DNA of 64,000 nucleotides from CAMAVH01 sp046297835. Its GTDB lineage: Bacteria; Pseudomonadota; Alphaproteobacteria; SMXQ01. The notes below the pieces were generated by a model, which was not told the origin of the DNA, made no database searches, and worked only from the letters and a program-made list of their open reading frames with translations. The stretch spans positions 211,457-275,456 of the forward strand of contig JBKBHI010000006.1 in the NCBI GenBank assembly GCA_046297835.1, in the 5' to 3' direction. Of this stretch, positions 16,669-25,273 are shown one piece after another. The position numbers and the translations under genes are program-made. How positions within the stretch are numbered: position 1 is the first letter of the stretch; each line of letters begins with the position of its first letter.

Positions 16669-17751
16669 ATGAAGATTGTCGTTCCCATTTTAGTTTCCGC
16701 CGTCGTTTGCCTGTCGGCAGGCTTGTCGCAGGCGCAAGACGCGAATTTCGACGCGAAGTCCTACTTTGCCGGCAAAACGGTTCGCGTGCTGGTCGGCTTT
16801 AGCCCCGGCGGCGGCACGGACCTTCAAGCGCGGCACTTTGCCGCCCATTGGGGAAAGTTCTTGCCCGGAAATCCGCGCTTTCAGGTCACCAACATCACGC
16901 CGAATACGGCCTCGGCCAATCGTTTATACAAAAGCCCGCCAGATGGGCTGACCATCGAATTGACCGGCAGCCCGAACGTGACCAACCAGTTCAGCGTCGC
17001 CCAATCTGAATACAAGGTCGAGGAAAACCGGATCATCGGCACGCATGTGGACTCCGCCAGCGTCCTCTTCGGCTACAAAGATTTGCCCTATAAAACGCTG
17101 CGCGAGGCCGTTAACGGCAAGCAAGTCATCCGCATGACTTGGCGCAACGCGTCGCAGGCAAGCACAATGCGGATGGCCGCGCTTTCCGAGTGGCTGAACA
17201 TTCCCATGAAGTTCATCTCGGGCCCATCGGGCACCGCGCAAAACCTGCTCGAACTTGAGCGCCGCGATACGGACGCCTGGATGCCGGGCGGCGCCGGCAC
17301 AGCGTGGTTCGGCTTGCCGGTGATTCGTCCTGGTTGGCTTAAGGACGGCACGATTCGCCCCATTGCGATCATGGGGGCGCCGGACACTCAGGTCAGGCCG
17401 AATACGGAGATCGGAATGCCGAGCGATGTGCCCTACGCCGCCGATCTCATCGCCGACCCCGAGCTTAAGCGGCAATTCATCGCGATGAGCAATCTTATCG
17501 ACCGCTACAGTAAAATCTTCATGATGCCGCCGAAAACGCCGGACCCTATCGTCGCGGCTTTTCGCAAGTCCTATGAAGCTCTGTTGAACGACAAAGAGTT
17601 CGTGGAGAAGCTTGAAGTTCTTCAGGGCGATCCCGTGCAGTACACGCCGGGAGACGTCGTCGAGCGGGATATCGATCAAATGGTGAAGGACTACGTCGAG
17701 TATCAAGACGTTTTCAAGACCTGGGAAGCGTTGGCGAAGGCGCGTTTCTAG
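16669..17751 (+). CDS. Tripartite tricarboxylate transporter substrate-binding protein (TctC/Bug family)
   Basis: 360 residues with a cleavable signal (MKIVVPILVSAVVCLSAGLSQAQD, cleavage near residue 22). The mature protein opens with FAGKTVRVLVGFSPGGGTDLQAR, the glycine-rich ligand loop of Bug proteins. It binds a carboxylate in the periplasm and hands it to the TctA/TctB membrane pair, here encoded by the next gene. Some TTT receptors bind terephthalate or other aromatic acids. So the island has two separate uptake systems, this one and the ABC transporter. Confidence 0.85.
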   Translation: MKIVVPILVSAVVCLSAGLSQAQDANFDAKSYFAGKTVRVLVGFSPGGGTDLQARHFAAHWGKFLPGNPRFQVTNITPNTASANRLYKSPPDGLTIELTGSPNVTNQFSVAQSEYKVEENRIIGTHVDSASVLFGYKDLPYKTLREAVNGKQVIRMTWRNASQASTMRMAALSEWLNIPMKFISGPSGTAQNLLELERRDTDAWMPGGAGTAWFGLPVIRPGWLKDGTIRPIAIMGAPDTQVRPNTEIGMPSDVPYAADLIADPELKRQFIAMSNLIDRYSKIFMMPPKTPDPIVAAFRKSYEALLNDKEFVEKLEVLQGDPVQYTPGDVVERDIDQMVKDYVEYQDVFKTWEALAKARF

Positions 17752-17876
17752 GAGTTCAGGGCGTCGACCCTAGGGAGCGCGACGCCGAGGGGAAGGCGAG
17801 GACGGCGACGCAGAGCGTTGCCGTCCTCGATAAAGCGCCGAATCGCGTTGCCGCCGTTCGGTCGTCGGGGAAAAAA

Positions 17877-19931
17877 ATGATCGACACGATCTTTTCTGGA
17901 TTGGCCCATCTCGGGACGTTCGGTTATTGGGGGGCGCTGTTTACCGGAGTCTTCATCGCCGCGCTCATCGGGCTACTCCCAGGCGTGGGGACGCCTATGG
18001 TGATGGCGATCGCCATTCCCTTCATCCTTTTCACGGTCAAGGACCCGCTGATCGGAATCGTGCTTCTGGCGACGATCGGCGGGGTTTCGAGCTCGCTCGA
18101 TTCGGTGCCGGCGATCTTGCTTGGCTATCCCAGCTCGTCGACGCAGGTGACCTTTCTGGAAGGGCACCAGCTGGCCGAGCAAGGCAAGGCGGCCCATACC
18201 CTGGGCGCGACCTATGCGGTTGCGGGCTTGGGCGGCATCGTCGGCGCTGTAACGCTGCTCATCATCATACCCATTATCCGCCCCTTCATTCTCAATTTCG
18301 GCTATTCGGAAATCGCCGCCATGGCTTTGTTCGGCATCGCCATGGTGTCGGTCCTCAGCACGGGCGCGATGCTCAAGGGCATCGCCGCCGGCATGATCGG
18401 CCTTTTCCTCAGCACCGTGGGCATTCATTGGGGCACGGGGACGGAACGTTTCACCTTCGGAGACCTCAATCTGTCCGATGGATTACCGATGATCGCAATG
18501 ACGTTGGGGATTTTCGCGCTGCCCGAGGTGTTCGACCTCAGCGCGACCGGCAAGTCGGTCAGCTCCAGGGGCGTCGCGGTCATTTCCAACAAAGAGGTAT
18601 GGGCCGGCGCGAAGGACGGTTTGCGCCGCTGGCGCATCACGATCCGCCATTCGCTGTTCGGCGTCTTTCTCGGGATGGTGCCCGGCATCGGCGGCGCGGT
18701 GATCGATTGGCTGTCCTACGCGCTCGGCGTCGCGCTATCGAAGAACAAGAAGGAATTCGGCCGCGGCTCGCTCGACGGCGTAATCTTCGCCGAATCGGCG
18801 CAAAACTCCAAGGAAGGCGGCCAAGCCATCCCGACCCTGGCCTTCGGCGTGCCCGGCGGCCTGTCCTGGGTCTTCATTCTTTACGCGATGCTCGCGTACA
18901 ACATCGCGCCAGGCCCGCAGATGCTGGGCCGCCATGCCGACATCACGATCATGATCGCGGTCAGTTTCGGCATCGCGAATCTTGTCATGGTGCTCATCGG
19001 CCTAAGTATGACCGCGCAGCTCGCCAAGCTGACGATCATTCCCTATGTCGCCATCGGCGCGGTCATCGTGCCGATTTCCTTCTTGTCGGCTTTTCAATCC
19101 GGCGATGGTTGGTTCGGCCTTCTTGTGCTGCTGATCTTCACGCCGGTCGGCCTGCTGATGAAGGCCTACAGATGGCCCCGGGCGCCGTTGATTTTGGGCT
19201 TCATCCTCGGCGGCGTGATCGAAAGCAATCTCCAAAGCGCGATATCGGCCCATGGCGCGCTCAGCTTCGTGACGCGCCCGATCACGCTCGTCCTGATCAT
19301 CATCACCATCGTGACCACGGTGTTGCTCTTGCGGCTCAGCAGGAAGTCGGCGCAACAGGGCGGCGAAGCCCTGGCTCTCGGAGCTTCGGATGCGGCTCCA
19401 GCGCCGGCAGGCGGCGAGAGAGGCCTGGCGGCTCGCGTCATGGGCGCGCTCACCGCCCCATGGCGCGCCGAACATTGGTTCAGCGCGGCGCTTTTGCTGT
19501 TCTCTGTCGCCGGCATGGTGGGCGCGTCGCATTACGCTCCGACGGCCAGCTTTCTCCCCATGGCCACCTGCGGGATACTGTTTCTGCTCATTCTTTTCCA
19601 GCTCGTCTTCGGCCGCGGGAACTTGACAGGGCAGATCATGGACATCGGCTTGCGCAGCATGGAATTGCCGGAAGCGCGTCGCAACGCGCTGATCATCGTG
19701 GTCGGCATGGTTCTCTACATGCTGCTGACCCTGACGATCGGCCTGGCCTACGCCTCGGCGTTGTTCGCGGCGGTGTTCCCGCTCGTGCTGATGAAGGGAC
19801 GAGGACGGTTTATCGCCAGCGTCGTCGGCACGGCGATCGTCTGCGTCATGGCCTTCGGCTTGCTCGACTACTACATGGGCGTCTTCTGGCCCGAGACTTA
19901 CATCGGCAATTGGATCAAACGGCTTTTTTAA
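17877..19931 (+). CDS. TctA-TctB fusion, membrane part of a tripartite tricarboxylate transporter
   Basis: 684 residues. Residues 1 to about 500 are a TctA protein of some 10-12 membrane segments with the family loops LIGLLPGVGTPMVMA and, later, GMVPGIGGAVIDWLSYA. A polar linker rich in Ala/Pro/Gly (around 505-530) leads to four more membrane segments, about residues 535-684, the size and pattern of TctB. Usually TctA and TctB are separate genes; a fusion occurs in some lineages. It follows its receptor gene by 125 bases. Transport would be driven by an ion gradient. Confidence 0.85.
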   Translation: MIDTIFSGLAHLGTFGYWGALFTGVFIAALIGLLPGVGTPMVMAIAIPFILFTVKDPLIGIVLLATIGGVSSSLDSVPAILLGYPSSSTQVTFLEGHQLAEQGKAAHTLGATYAVAGLGGIVGAVTLLIIIPIIRPFILNFGYSEIAAMALFGIAMVSVLSTGAMLKGIAAGMIGLFLSTVGIHWGTGTERFTFGDLNLSDGLPMIAMTLGIFALPEVFDLSATGKSVSSRGVAVISNKEVWAGAKDGLRRWRITIRHSLFGVFLGMVPGIGGAVIDWLSYALGVALSKNKKEFGRGSLDGVIFAESAQNSKEGGQAIPTLAFGVPGGLSWVFILYAMLAYNIAPGPQMLGRHADITIMIAVSFGIANLVMVLIGLSMTAQLAKLTIIPYVAIGAVIVPISFLSAFQSGDGWFGLLVLLIFTPVGLLMKAYRWPRAPLILGFILGGVIESNLQSAISAHGALSFVTRPITLVLIIITIVTTVLLLRLSRKSAQQGGEALALGASDAAPAPAGGERGLAARVMGALTAPWRAEHWFSAALLLFSVAGMVGASHYAPTASFLPMATCGILFLLILFQLVFGRGNLTGQIMDIGLRSMELPEARRNALIIVVGMVLYMLLTLTIGLAYASALFAAVFPLVLMKGRGRFIASVVGTAIVCVMAFGLLDYYMGVFWPETYIGNWIKRLF

Positions 19932-19955
19932 CAATCAGGAACGCAGGAAAGTAAC

Positions 19956-21116
19956 ATGCGCAACGGTATGAAGATTTACGATACGGATACCCATGTCGGC
20001 CCCTCCGCGGAAGCGCTTCGCCCGCATCTGTCGAGCAAGCTGCTGCAGCTCGTTCCGAATCTGGACGATCATCTCTACGAAGTGAAGACGGGCTGGGCAG
20101 GCGAGAAGTATGAAGCGCCCTTCCGCCACCGCTATCGTTTCGCCGACCGCGCGGGCTGGAGCAAGAACAAGCCGCGCCATTTGGGCGAGGCCGGACCGCG
20201 CGAGAACGAAGAGCGGCATTTTCAGAATTTTATGGGCGTCACCTTTCCTTCCTATGGCGGCGCTGACGACGATTCGGCAGCCCGGTTGCGGGATATGGAC
20301 ACCGAGGGGGTCGACGTCCATTTCATCGTCAGCAACGGAGGCGTCGGCCACGCGGACCCAGCGATCGAAATGGAATTCATTTATGCTCAGCATCGCTATT
20401 TGGACGCTTTTTGCGGCCGGGATCCGCGTCGTCTGAAGTCCTGTTTGACCGTGACGCCGCTCGCGGTTGAGGCGTCCGTGGCGGAAATTCACCGTTGGGG
20501 CAAGTCGCCTTGGGCGGTCGCGGTTCATCCCAGCTTGCCGCTGGACTATCCGCTCGACCATCCGGATATGAATCCGATATGGGAGGCGACTCAGGAGCAG
20601 GGCTTGGCGGTTATCCACCATAGCTTGGCCTGGGGTTATCCCGGCTATCGCGACATGTGGGCCAACCCCTTTATTGGGCGCAGCGGAAGCCATCCGTGGG
20701 CTGCGATGCGGGCGGTCGCCTCGTTCATCGGCAGCGGCTTGATGGACCGCTACCCCGGACTGCGCTATGCGGTGCTGGAATCGGGCTTTGGCTGGTTGCC
20801 GTTCTGGGCCAACCGCATGGACGACCAAGCCGTCTATGTCGGCTACACCGCCAAATTGCAGCATAAGATCAGCGAATACGTCACCGGCGGGCGTTTCTTC
20901 GCGTCGGTCGAGCAGCACGAAGGGCCGCGCATGGCCAAACATGTCAACGAGCTGCTGGGCGATCACATCCTGATGTTCGGTTCGGACTATCCGCACGCGG
21001 AATCGCGGTTTCCGGAATCGGCAGAGCGCGTGCTGCAATGGCAGAGCGCGGTCGGCCCCGAGGCCATGCGGAAGATGATGTGGGACAATCCTGTGCGCTT
21101 TTTTGGGGAGCCGTGA
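19956..21116 (+). CDS. Amidohydrolase-2 family protein
   Basis: 386 residues, 24 bases after the transporter gene. A metal-dependent TIM-barrel hydrolase/decarboxylase of the ACMSD group. Visible landmarks are IYDTDTHVGPS at the N-terminus (Asp/His in place of the usual H-x-H), AVIHHSLAWGYPGY in the middle, and MFGSDYPHAESRF with the metal-binding aspartate near the C-terminus. Group members decarboxylate hydroxybenzoates or hydrolyse C-C or C-N bonds. The loss of the first histidine of H-x-H is common in this long subfamily. It could remove a carboxyl from a dihydroxylated aromatic acid; exact substrate unknown. Confidence 0.75.
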   Translation: MRNGMKIYDTDTHVGPSAEALRPHLSSKLLQLVPNLDDHLYEVKTGWAGEKYEAPFRHRYRFADRAGWSKNKPRHLGEAGPRENEERHFQNFMGVTFPSYGGADDDSAARLRDMDTEGVDVHFIVSNGGVGHADPAIEMEFIYAQHRYLDAFCGRDPRRLKSCLTVTPLAVEASVAEIHRWGKSPWAVAVHPSLPLDYPLDHPDMNPIWEATQEQGLAVIHHSLAWGYPGYRDMWANPFIGRSGSHPWAAMRAVASFIGSGLMDRYPGLRYAVLESGFGWLPFWANRMDDQAVYVGYTAKLQHKISEYVTGGRFFASVEQHEGPRMAKHVNELLGDHILMFGSDYPHAESRFPESAERVLQWQSAVGPEAMRKMMWDNPVRFFGEP

Positions 21117-21219
21117 ACTCCTGGAGGGCCGCGAATCGACGTCGGACAATCCCGTCGATAGAAACAGCTGCTCCGGAAATTGAGACCGCCGATGAGCCGC
21201 CGCTTTTGAGCGTGGCGCC

Positions 21220-21869
21220 GAGATGAGGTCAACAGACGCCGCATGACGGCTCTGGGCCTGGGGGAGGAAGAAATTGTTCGACGATCGCGAAGCCCGAGAG
21301 CTTGTCGCCACATCCTGCCGCGTTCTGGGCGGTCTGGATTTGACGAAAGCGGCCACGGGACATGTGAGCCAATTGTCCGCGGACGGAAAGAGCATTCTGA
21401 TTCGCGGCCGCGGGCGCGACGAGGTCGGCGTGCGCTACACCACGGCCGAGCAAGTCGTCGCGGTCGATCTGGACGGCAAGCAGCTCGACGGGGCCGAAGG
21501 CCTGGCCGTGCCTCAGGAAGTCTTCATCCATACCTGGGTTTACAAGATGCGGCCGGACGTGCGCAGCGTGGTGCATATCCATCCGCCGACGGTGGTGCTG
21601 TTCACCATGTGCAAGAAGGAGATCGAGCCGATCTTCGGAGCCTATGACCCGAGCGGCCTCGATTTGATCCTCGACGGCATCCCGACTTACGACCGCAGCA
21701 TCCTCATCAGCAACGACGACCTGGGCCGGGAGCTCGCGGCGGCTTTGGGCGACAAGCGCGTCTGCCTGATGCGGGGCCATGGCATCACGGCGGTCGGCGC
21801 GAGCGTCGAAGAAGCCACGGTGCGCGCAATCCAGCTCAACGAAGCGGCCGAGATGAACTATCGCGCGAA
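21220..21869 (+). repeat. 650-bp near-identical repeat, right copy
   Basis: Partner of 15814-16463, about three silent mismatches. It begins 54 bases before the aldolase B start codon and ends within the gene. Beyond 21869 the sequence codes for a similar peptide with different codons (LLGIPL is spelled differently in the two copies). That pattern fits gene conversion between two older paralogues better than a simple recent duplication. Confidence 0.95.
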
Positions 21870-22008
21870 CCTGTTAGGCATCCCTCTGAAAATATCTGAG
21901 GAGGACATGCGAATATTTCTCGGGAAGAAAAAGAAGAAGGACGAGATGCCGAAGTCCCCCCATCTCATGGCCAATTGGCGTTATTACGTCGAATTGTCGG
22001 GGGCCTGA
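21274..22008 (+). CDS. Class II aldolase/adducin-family protein, copy B
   Basis: 244 residues, TTG start with the same GGGGGAGGAAG site as copy A. The zinc ligands His101, His103 and His169 are identical because the first 199 residues are the same. The C-terminal 40 residues (KISEEDMRIFLGKKKKKDEM, then a WRYYVELSGA end) are homologous but diverged, and would affect the oligomer edge or active-site lid. It lies directly before the Gfo/Idh/MocA dehydrogenase, 4 bases apart. A decarboxylase on a dihydroxy-aromatic acid or an aldolase are the alternatives; the context favours the first. Confidence 0.85.
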   Translation: MFDDREARELVATSCRVLGGLDLTKAATGHVSQLSADGKSILIRGRGRDEVGVRYTTAEQVVAVDLDGKQLDGAEGLAVPQEVFIHTWVYKMRPDVRSVVHIHPPTVVLFTMCKKEIEPIFGAYDPSGLDLILDGIPTYDRSILISNDDLGRELAAALGDKRVCLMRGHGITAVGASVEEATVRAIQLNEAAEMNYRANLLGIPLKISEEDMRIFLGKKKKKDEMPKSPHLMANWRYYVELSGA

Positions 22009-22012
22009 GGCG

Positions 22013-23230
22013 ATGATCTCCAAAGATGACGCCACACCTAAATCGAGCGTTTCTGCGAGCGGCGGGGCTCGGCTGCGGGTCGGAGTCGCCGGTTTAGGCG
22101 TGGCTTCGTCGCAAATCCTGCCATCGTTGAAGCCCGGCGGCCCTTTCGAGCTCGTGGCGGGCGCGGATACGCGCAGAGACGCCCGCGAGGCCTTTTCCGC
22201 AGCCTACGATCGCCCCGCTGTCGCCAGCGTCGAGGAGCTTTGCGCCCGCGAAGATATCGATGTGGTCTGGATATCGACTCCGAACACTCTGCATGCGGAG
22301 CATACGGTGGCTGCCACGCGCGCCGGCAAGCATGTGATTTGCGAAAAACCCATGGCCGTGACTCTGGCAGAGTGCGATTTGATGATCTCCAGCGCGGCTG
22401 AGAATGGCGTTCTGCTGTTGCAAGGCCATTCAAAAATTTATCAGGCGCCGATGCGCATGATGCGCGATGTCCTGAAAAGCGGCCGTCTCGGGCGCGTGAT
22501 TCAAATTCAGTCGGCCAATTCGAACGATTGGTTGCAGCGGCCGCGCCTCGCCGCAGAGCTGGATACGCGTCTCGGCGGCGGCATCGTCTATCGCCAAGGG
22601 CCGCACATGGTCGACATCGTGCGGTTTCTCGCGGGCGGAATGACGAGGCGAGTGATCGGCGTGGCCGGCAAGGCTGATCCCCACTTCGACGCTTTCGGCC
22701 ATTTCAGCGCATTGTTGGATTTCGAGGGTGGCGCTGCGGCGACATTGACCTTTAACGGCTATGGCTATTTCGATATTGCCGAACTGACCTGGGATATAGG
22801 CGAGAGCGGCTATTTACAGACGGGCGGCCGCCGCTTCCCTGGCAAACCGCGATTGACAGGCGCTGCCGATCCGCACGGAAAGTCCGAGGGCGCAGAGGCG
22901 CGCAAGGTCACGCCAGAGGAACGGAACAACAGCCATCGCCATCCGCCGTTTTTTGGGCTGACCATCGTCCATTGCGAGAGGGGGGCTATGCGTCAGTCGC
23001 CCAAAGGCCTGTTCGTCTACACCGAGACGGGTATCGAGGAAATCGTCTGTCCGCCGCGCGGCGGCCGGACCGAAGAACTGACGGAACTTGCCGACGCGTT
23101 GGCCAACGGCCGCGCGGCCTTTCCCGACGGGCGATGGGGGAAGGCCACCCTGGAGGTTTGCTTGGAGATCATGGCCTCGGCGGGGGACGGACAACCGCGC
23201 GATCTGCGTTATCAGGTGGCGGCGCCGTAA
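22013..23230 (+). CDS. Gfo/Idh/MocA-family oxidoreductase, dihydrodiol dehydrogenase-like
   Basis: 405 residues. NAD(P)-binding loop RVGVAGLGVASSQ near residue 22, the conserved ICEKPMAV lysine motif near residue 110, and a C-terminal substrate domain with GIVYRQGPHMVDIVR. The family includes 4,5-dihydro-4,5-dihydroxyphthalate dehydrogenase, of similar length (about 400 residues), and the shorter LigC. The length and the block HRHPPFFGLTIVHCERG fit the phthalate dihydrodiol group better. It would rearomatise the diol made by the Rieske oxygenase at 6761-8041. Last gene of the rightward series; a terminator follows at 23351. Confidence 0.8.
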   Translation: MISKDDATPKSSVSASGGARLRVGVAGLGVASSQILPSLKPGGPFELVAGADTRRDAREAFSAAYDRPAVASVEELCAREDIDVVWISTPNTLHAEHTVAATRAGKHVICEKPMAVTLAECDLMISSAAENGVLLLQGHSKIYQAPMRMMRDVLKSGRLGRVIQIQSANSNDWLQRPRLAAELDTRLGGGIVYRQGPHMVDIVRFLAGGMTRRVIGVAGKADPHFDAFGHFSALLDFEGGAAATLTFNGYGYFDIAELTWDIGESGYLQTGGRRFPGKPRLTGAADPHGKSEGAEARKVTPEERNNSHRHPPFFGLTIVHCERGAMRQSPKGLFVYTETGIEEIVCPPRGGRTEELTELADALANGRAAFPDGRWGKATLEVCLEIMASAGDGQPRDLRYQVAAP

Positions 23231-23350
23231 GCGCTAGTCAATCATATGGCTAAGATAACCCGTTGGCACGCGAGGGGGTATCGGCACACGGAAACCCAGA
23301 TAGGGGGTCCTTCGCCAGTTAACCGCCTCAAGGTCGAGGATTTCATGAAA

Positions 23351-23376
23351 AAGCCCACCATTTGGCGGGCTTTTTT
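23351..23376 (+). terminator. Rho-independent terminator of the catabolic operon
   Basis: A 10-bp stem AAGCCCACCA / TGGCGGGCTT (one A-C mismatch) with a TT loop is followed by six T residues. It lies 120 bases after the stop codon of the dehydrogenase gene and closes the long rightward transcript. Confidence 0.8.
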
Positions 23377-23654
23377 GCAGTTCTGGCGCAAAATCCCGGA
23401 GAGGCGTGGACGTTGCGGAAGGAGTGGCTGTGCAGCCAGTCTTCAGCGAACTCGTCTCATTGACGGTTTTCCCTGTTTATCAAGGATTTTCAGTGAAATA
23501 GCACGTCTTGATGTCTCGCTCCGACTCCCATGAAGCCGATAACCATATGAAATATTGGGGAAATCTGGCGGTCAGCCCGACCAATGCGCCTAGAATAACA
23601 GGGATTCAAAAGGGCTTTATCAGGGAAACGTCCACCCCAAACAGGGACACCTCG
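23377..23654. other. Non-coding stretch at the left edge of the accessory region
   Basis: No gene, RNA or clear repeat is recognisable between the operon terminator and the GspD remnant. It probably contains the boundary between the catabolic island and the mosaic of remnants that follows; no attachment-site repeat was found. Confidence 0.5.
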
Positions 23655-24068
23655 CATTCGTGAACGCCATCCAGTTCCGCGATACCGGCGTGATCCTGAA
23701 GGTCACGCCGCGCGTGAACGAAGGCGGCCTGGTGCAGATGGAGATCAGTCAGGAGGTCAGCGACGTGGCGCCAACGACGACGTCGGGCATCGATTCGCCG
23801 ACCATCCAGCAGCGCAAGTTCAACAGCGGTTAGCGTGCAGAACGCCGAGACCATCGCGCTCGGCGGCCTGATCCGCGAACGGCGTACCCAAGGCAACAGC
23901 GGCATTCCAGGCCTGAAGGGTGTGCCGGTGTTCGGCAACCTGTTCAAGAACACCGCGGATGTAGACATACGCACCGAGTTGGTGGTGCTGATTACCCCGC
24001 GCGTCGTGCGCAACCCCTCGGAAATCGGCCGTATCACTGATGAATTCGCGAACGCCTGCGCCACCTGA
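23655..24068 (+). pseudogene. Type II secretion secretin GspD, C-terminal remnant, frameshifted
   Basis: Two pieces of one secretin C-domain are joined by a frameshift near 23832. The first piece reads FRDTGVILKVTPRVNEGG then TTTSGIDSPTIQQRKFNS; the second reads NAETIALGGLIRERRTQGN, then PVFGNLFKNTADVDIRTELVVLITPRVV and a normal end. Loss of two bases after AACAGC would explain the shift. The whole N-terminal secretin part is missing, and no other type II secretion gene is nearby. So this is a dead fragment, probably imported. Confidence 0.85.
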
Positions 24069-24089
24069 CGCAGATCGAGCCGAAGGACA

Positions 24090-24617
24090 TTAACTAGAGG
24101 GCGCCGTGCCAAGCCGAAGCGCCCAGACCGCCAAGCCGAACAGATATGCTCGACGGCGCCGGAAAGGCCGCGCGCAACGTGGCATCATCCTGTTTGCCGC
24201 CCTTTCGGCGTTGGCGCTCTTACCCGCAAGGCCCAGCTCACTTAGCCCCGCTATTTGCCAGCCTACGGCGCCAGCTATGGCGCCTGTTATGGCGCCCTTT
24301 ACGCCCCCTGTAAGGCCGCCCGTCACCGCGCCCGCTGTCACAGCGCCCCAGAACGTCATTTCGACGCTGAGTTTGCCGGCAACCATCGCAAAGCTTAGGC
24401 CACCTGTTGCCCAGGCGGTTGCCAGTCCCACCGCTACAGCGAGGACCGGGAACTTCTGGAAGAACTTCATGATGCTCTTGAAGAAGAAGCCGGATGGGTC
24501 GGTGTAAGCGAGCGGGTTGTTGAGGACGTAGGAGTAGCGGTTGAGGCTCTGGCTGTTGGTCGGATCCTGGATGAACGGATCGGCCGAGAGGAAGCGGCCG
24601 ATGAGCGGATCGTAGCC
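24090..24617 (-). pseudogene. RHS repeat-associated core, truncated remnant
   Basis: Read leftward from 24617, the frame opens with YDPLIGRFLSADPFIQDPTN, then RYSYVLNNPLAYTDPSG, the hallmark RHS core that precedes a variable C-terminal domain. About 125 residues follow: a glycine/alanine-rich hydrophobic region (GAVTGGLTGGVKGAITGAIAG) like those of RHS C-termini. The large N-terminal YD-repeat shell is absent, and there is no start codon before the core. It was cut at 24614-24617, where the terminase fragment begins on the other strand. Confidence 0.8.
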
Positions 24618-25027
24618 ACTACTATCTGTTCGATCTGGTTCGCGGCAAATGGGAATTCCCCCAGCTGGTGCGCATCGTCACTGATCTCGCCGCCCGCCAC
24701 AAACCGTCCTCGGTCCTGATCGAGGACGCCAACAGCGGCGCGGCCCTCCTGCAGGTCCTCCAGCAGGAAACCCGTCTCAATGTCATCGGCATCAAGCCGA
24801 AGATGGACAAGGAGACGCGCACGATCCAGCAAAGCGCGGCGTTCGAAGCCAACCGCGTCTTCTTCCTGCAGGACACCTCCTGGCTGGCCGAACTCGAGCG
24901 CGAGCTGCTCGGCTTCCCCAATGCCCGCCACGACGATCAGGTCGACAGCATCACCCAGTTCCTGCAGTGGGCCGGCGACCATGGCGGCCTCGATCCCTCC
25001 GCCTACAGCATCGCGCCGCTCTTCTAA
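24614..25027 (+). pseudogene. Phage terminase large subunit, C-terminal nuclease remnant
   Basis: The open frame begins right at the RHS junction with HYYLFDLVRGKWEFPQLVR and continues IVTDLAARHKPSSVLIEDANSG to HDDQVDSITQFLQWA and a stop. These are the last two acidic motifs of the RNase H-like packaging nuclease of large terminases. The ATPase half is missing. Only a fragment of a prophage remains; no head or tail genes are present. Confidence 0.8.
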
Positions 25028-25062
25028 ACATTGACGCTGACAAGCTTCCTCGACAATCGGCT

Positions 25063-25093
25063 GCAGTGCCCGGCATCTATCGCCGGGCACTGC
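25063..25093. terminator. Strong hairpin after the terminase remnant
   Basis: GCAGTGCCCGGC and GCCGGGCACTGC form a perfect 12-bp stem with a 7-base loop, 35 bases after the terminase stop. There is no T-run, so termination is plausible but not certain; a recombination site is an alternative. Confidence 0.45.
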
Positions 25094-25273
25094 GCATTCG
25101 ACGCTCTGATTCGCCAAAAACCTCAGAAACCCGCTGGACTTCCCCCGCCGACAGAGCGTTGCTGTCGACATGACGAGCGGCCGATAGGCCTGCCCTGACC
25201 AGCGCATCGCGCCGGCGGGGCTCTGGGTAGTACAAGCGCCGCATTCCGCGGCGCCGACAGCACGGAGCCCAGC

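Noticed and set aside
17927..19954. A 675-residue open frame on the same strand as tctAB
   Set aside because: It overlaps the TctA-TctB fusion almost fully in another frame and is rich in Arg/His/Gly, as expected from a GC-rich shadow; it has no domain or membrane pattern.
23246..23533. Open frame after the catabolic operon
   Set aside because: It runs through the terminator hairpin and has no family features.
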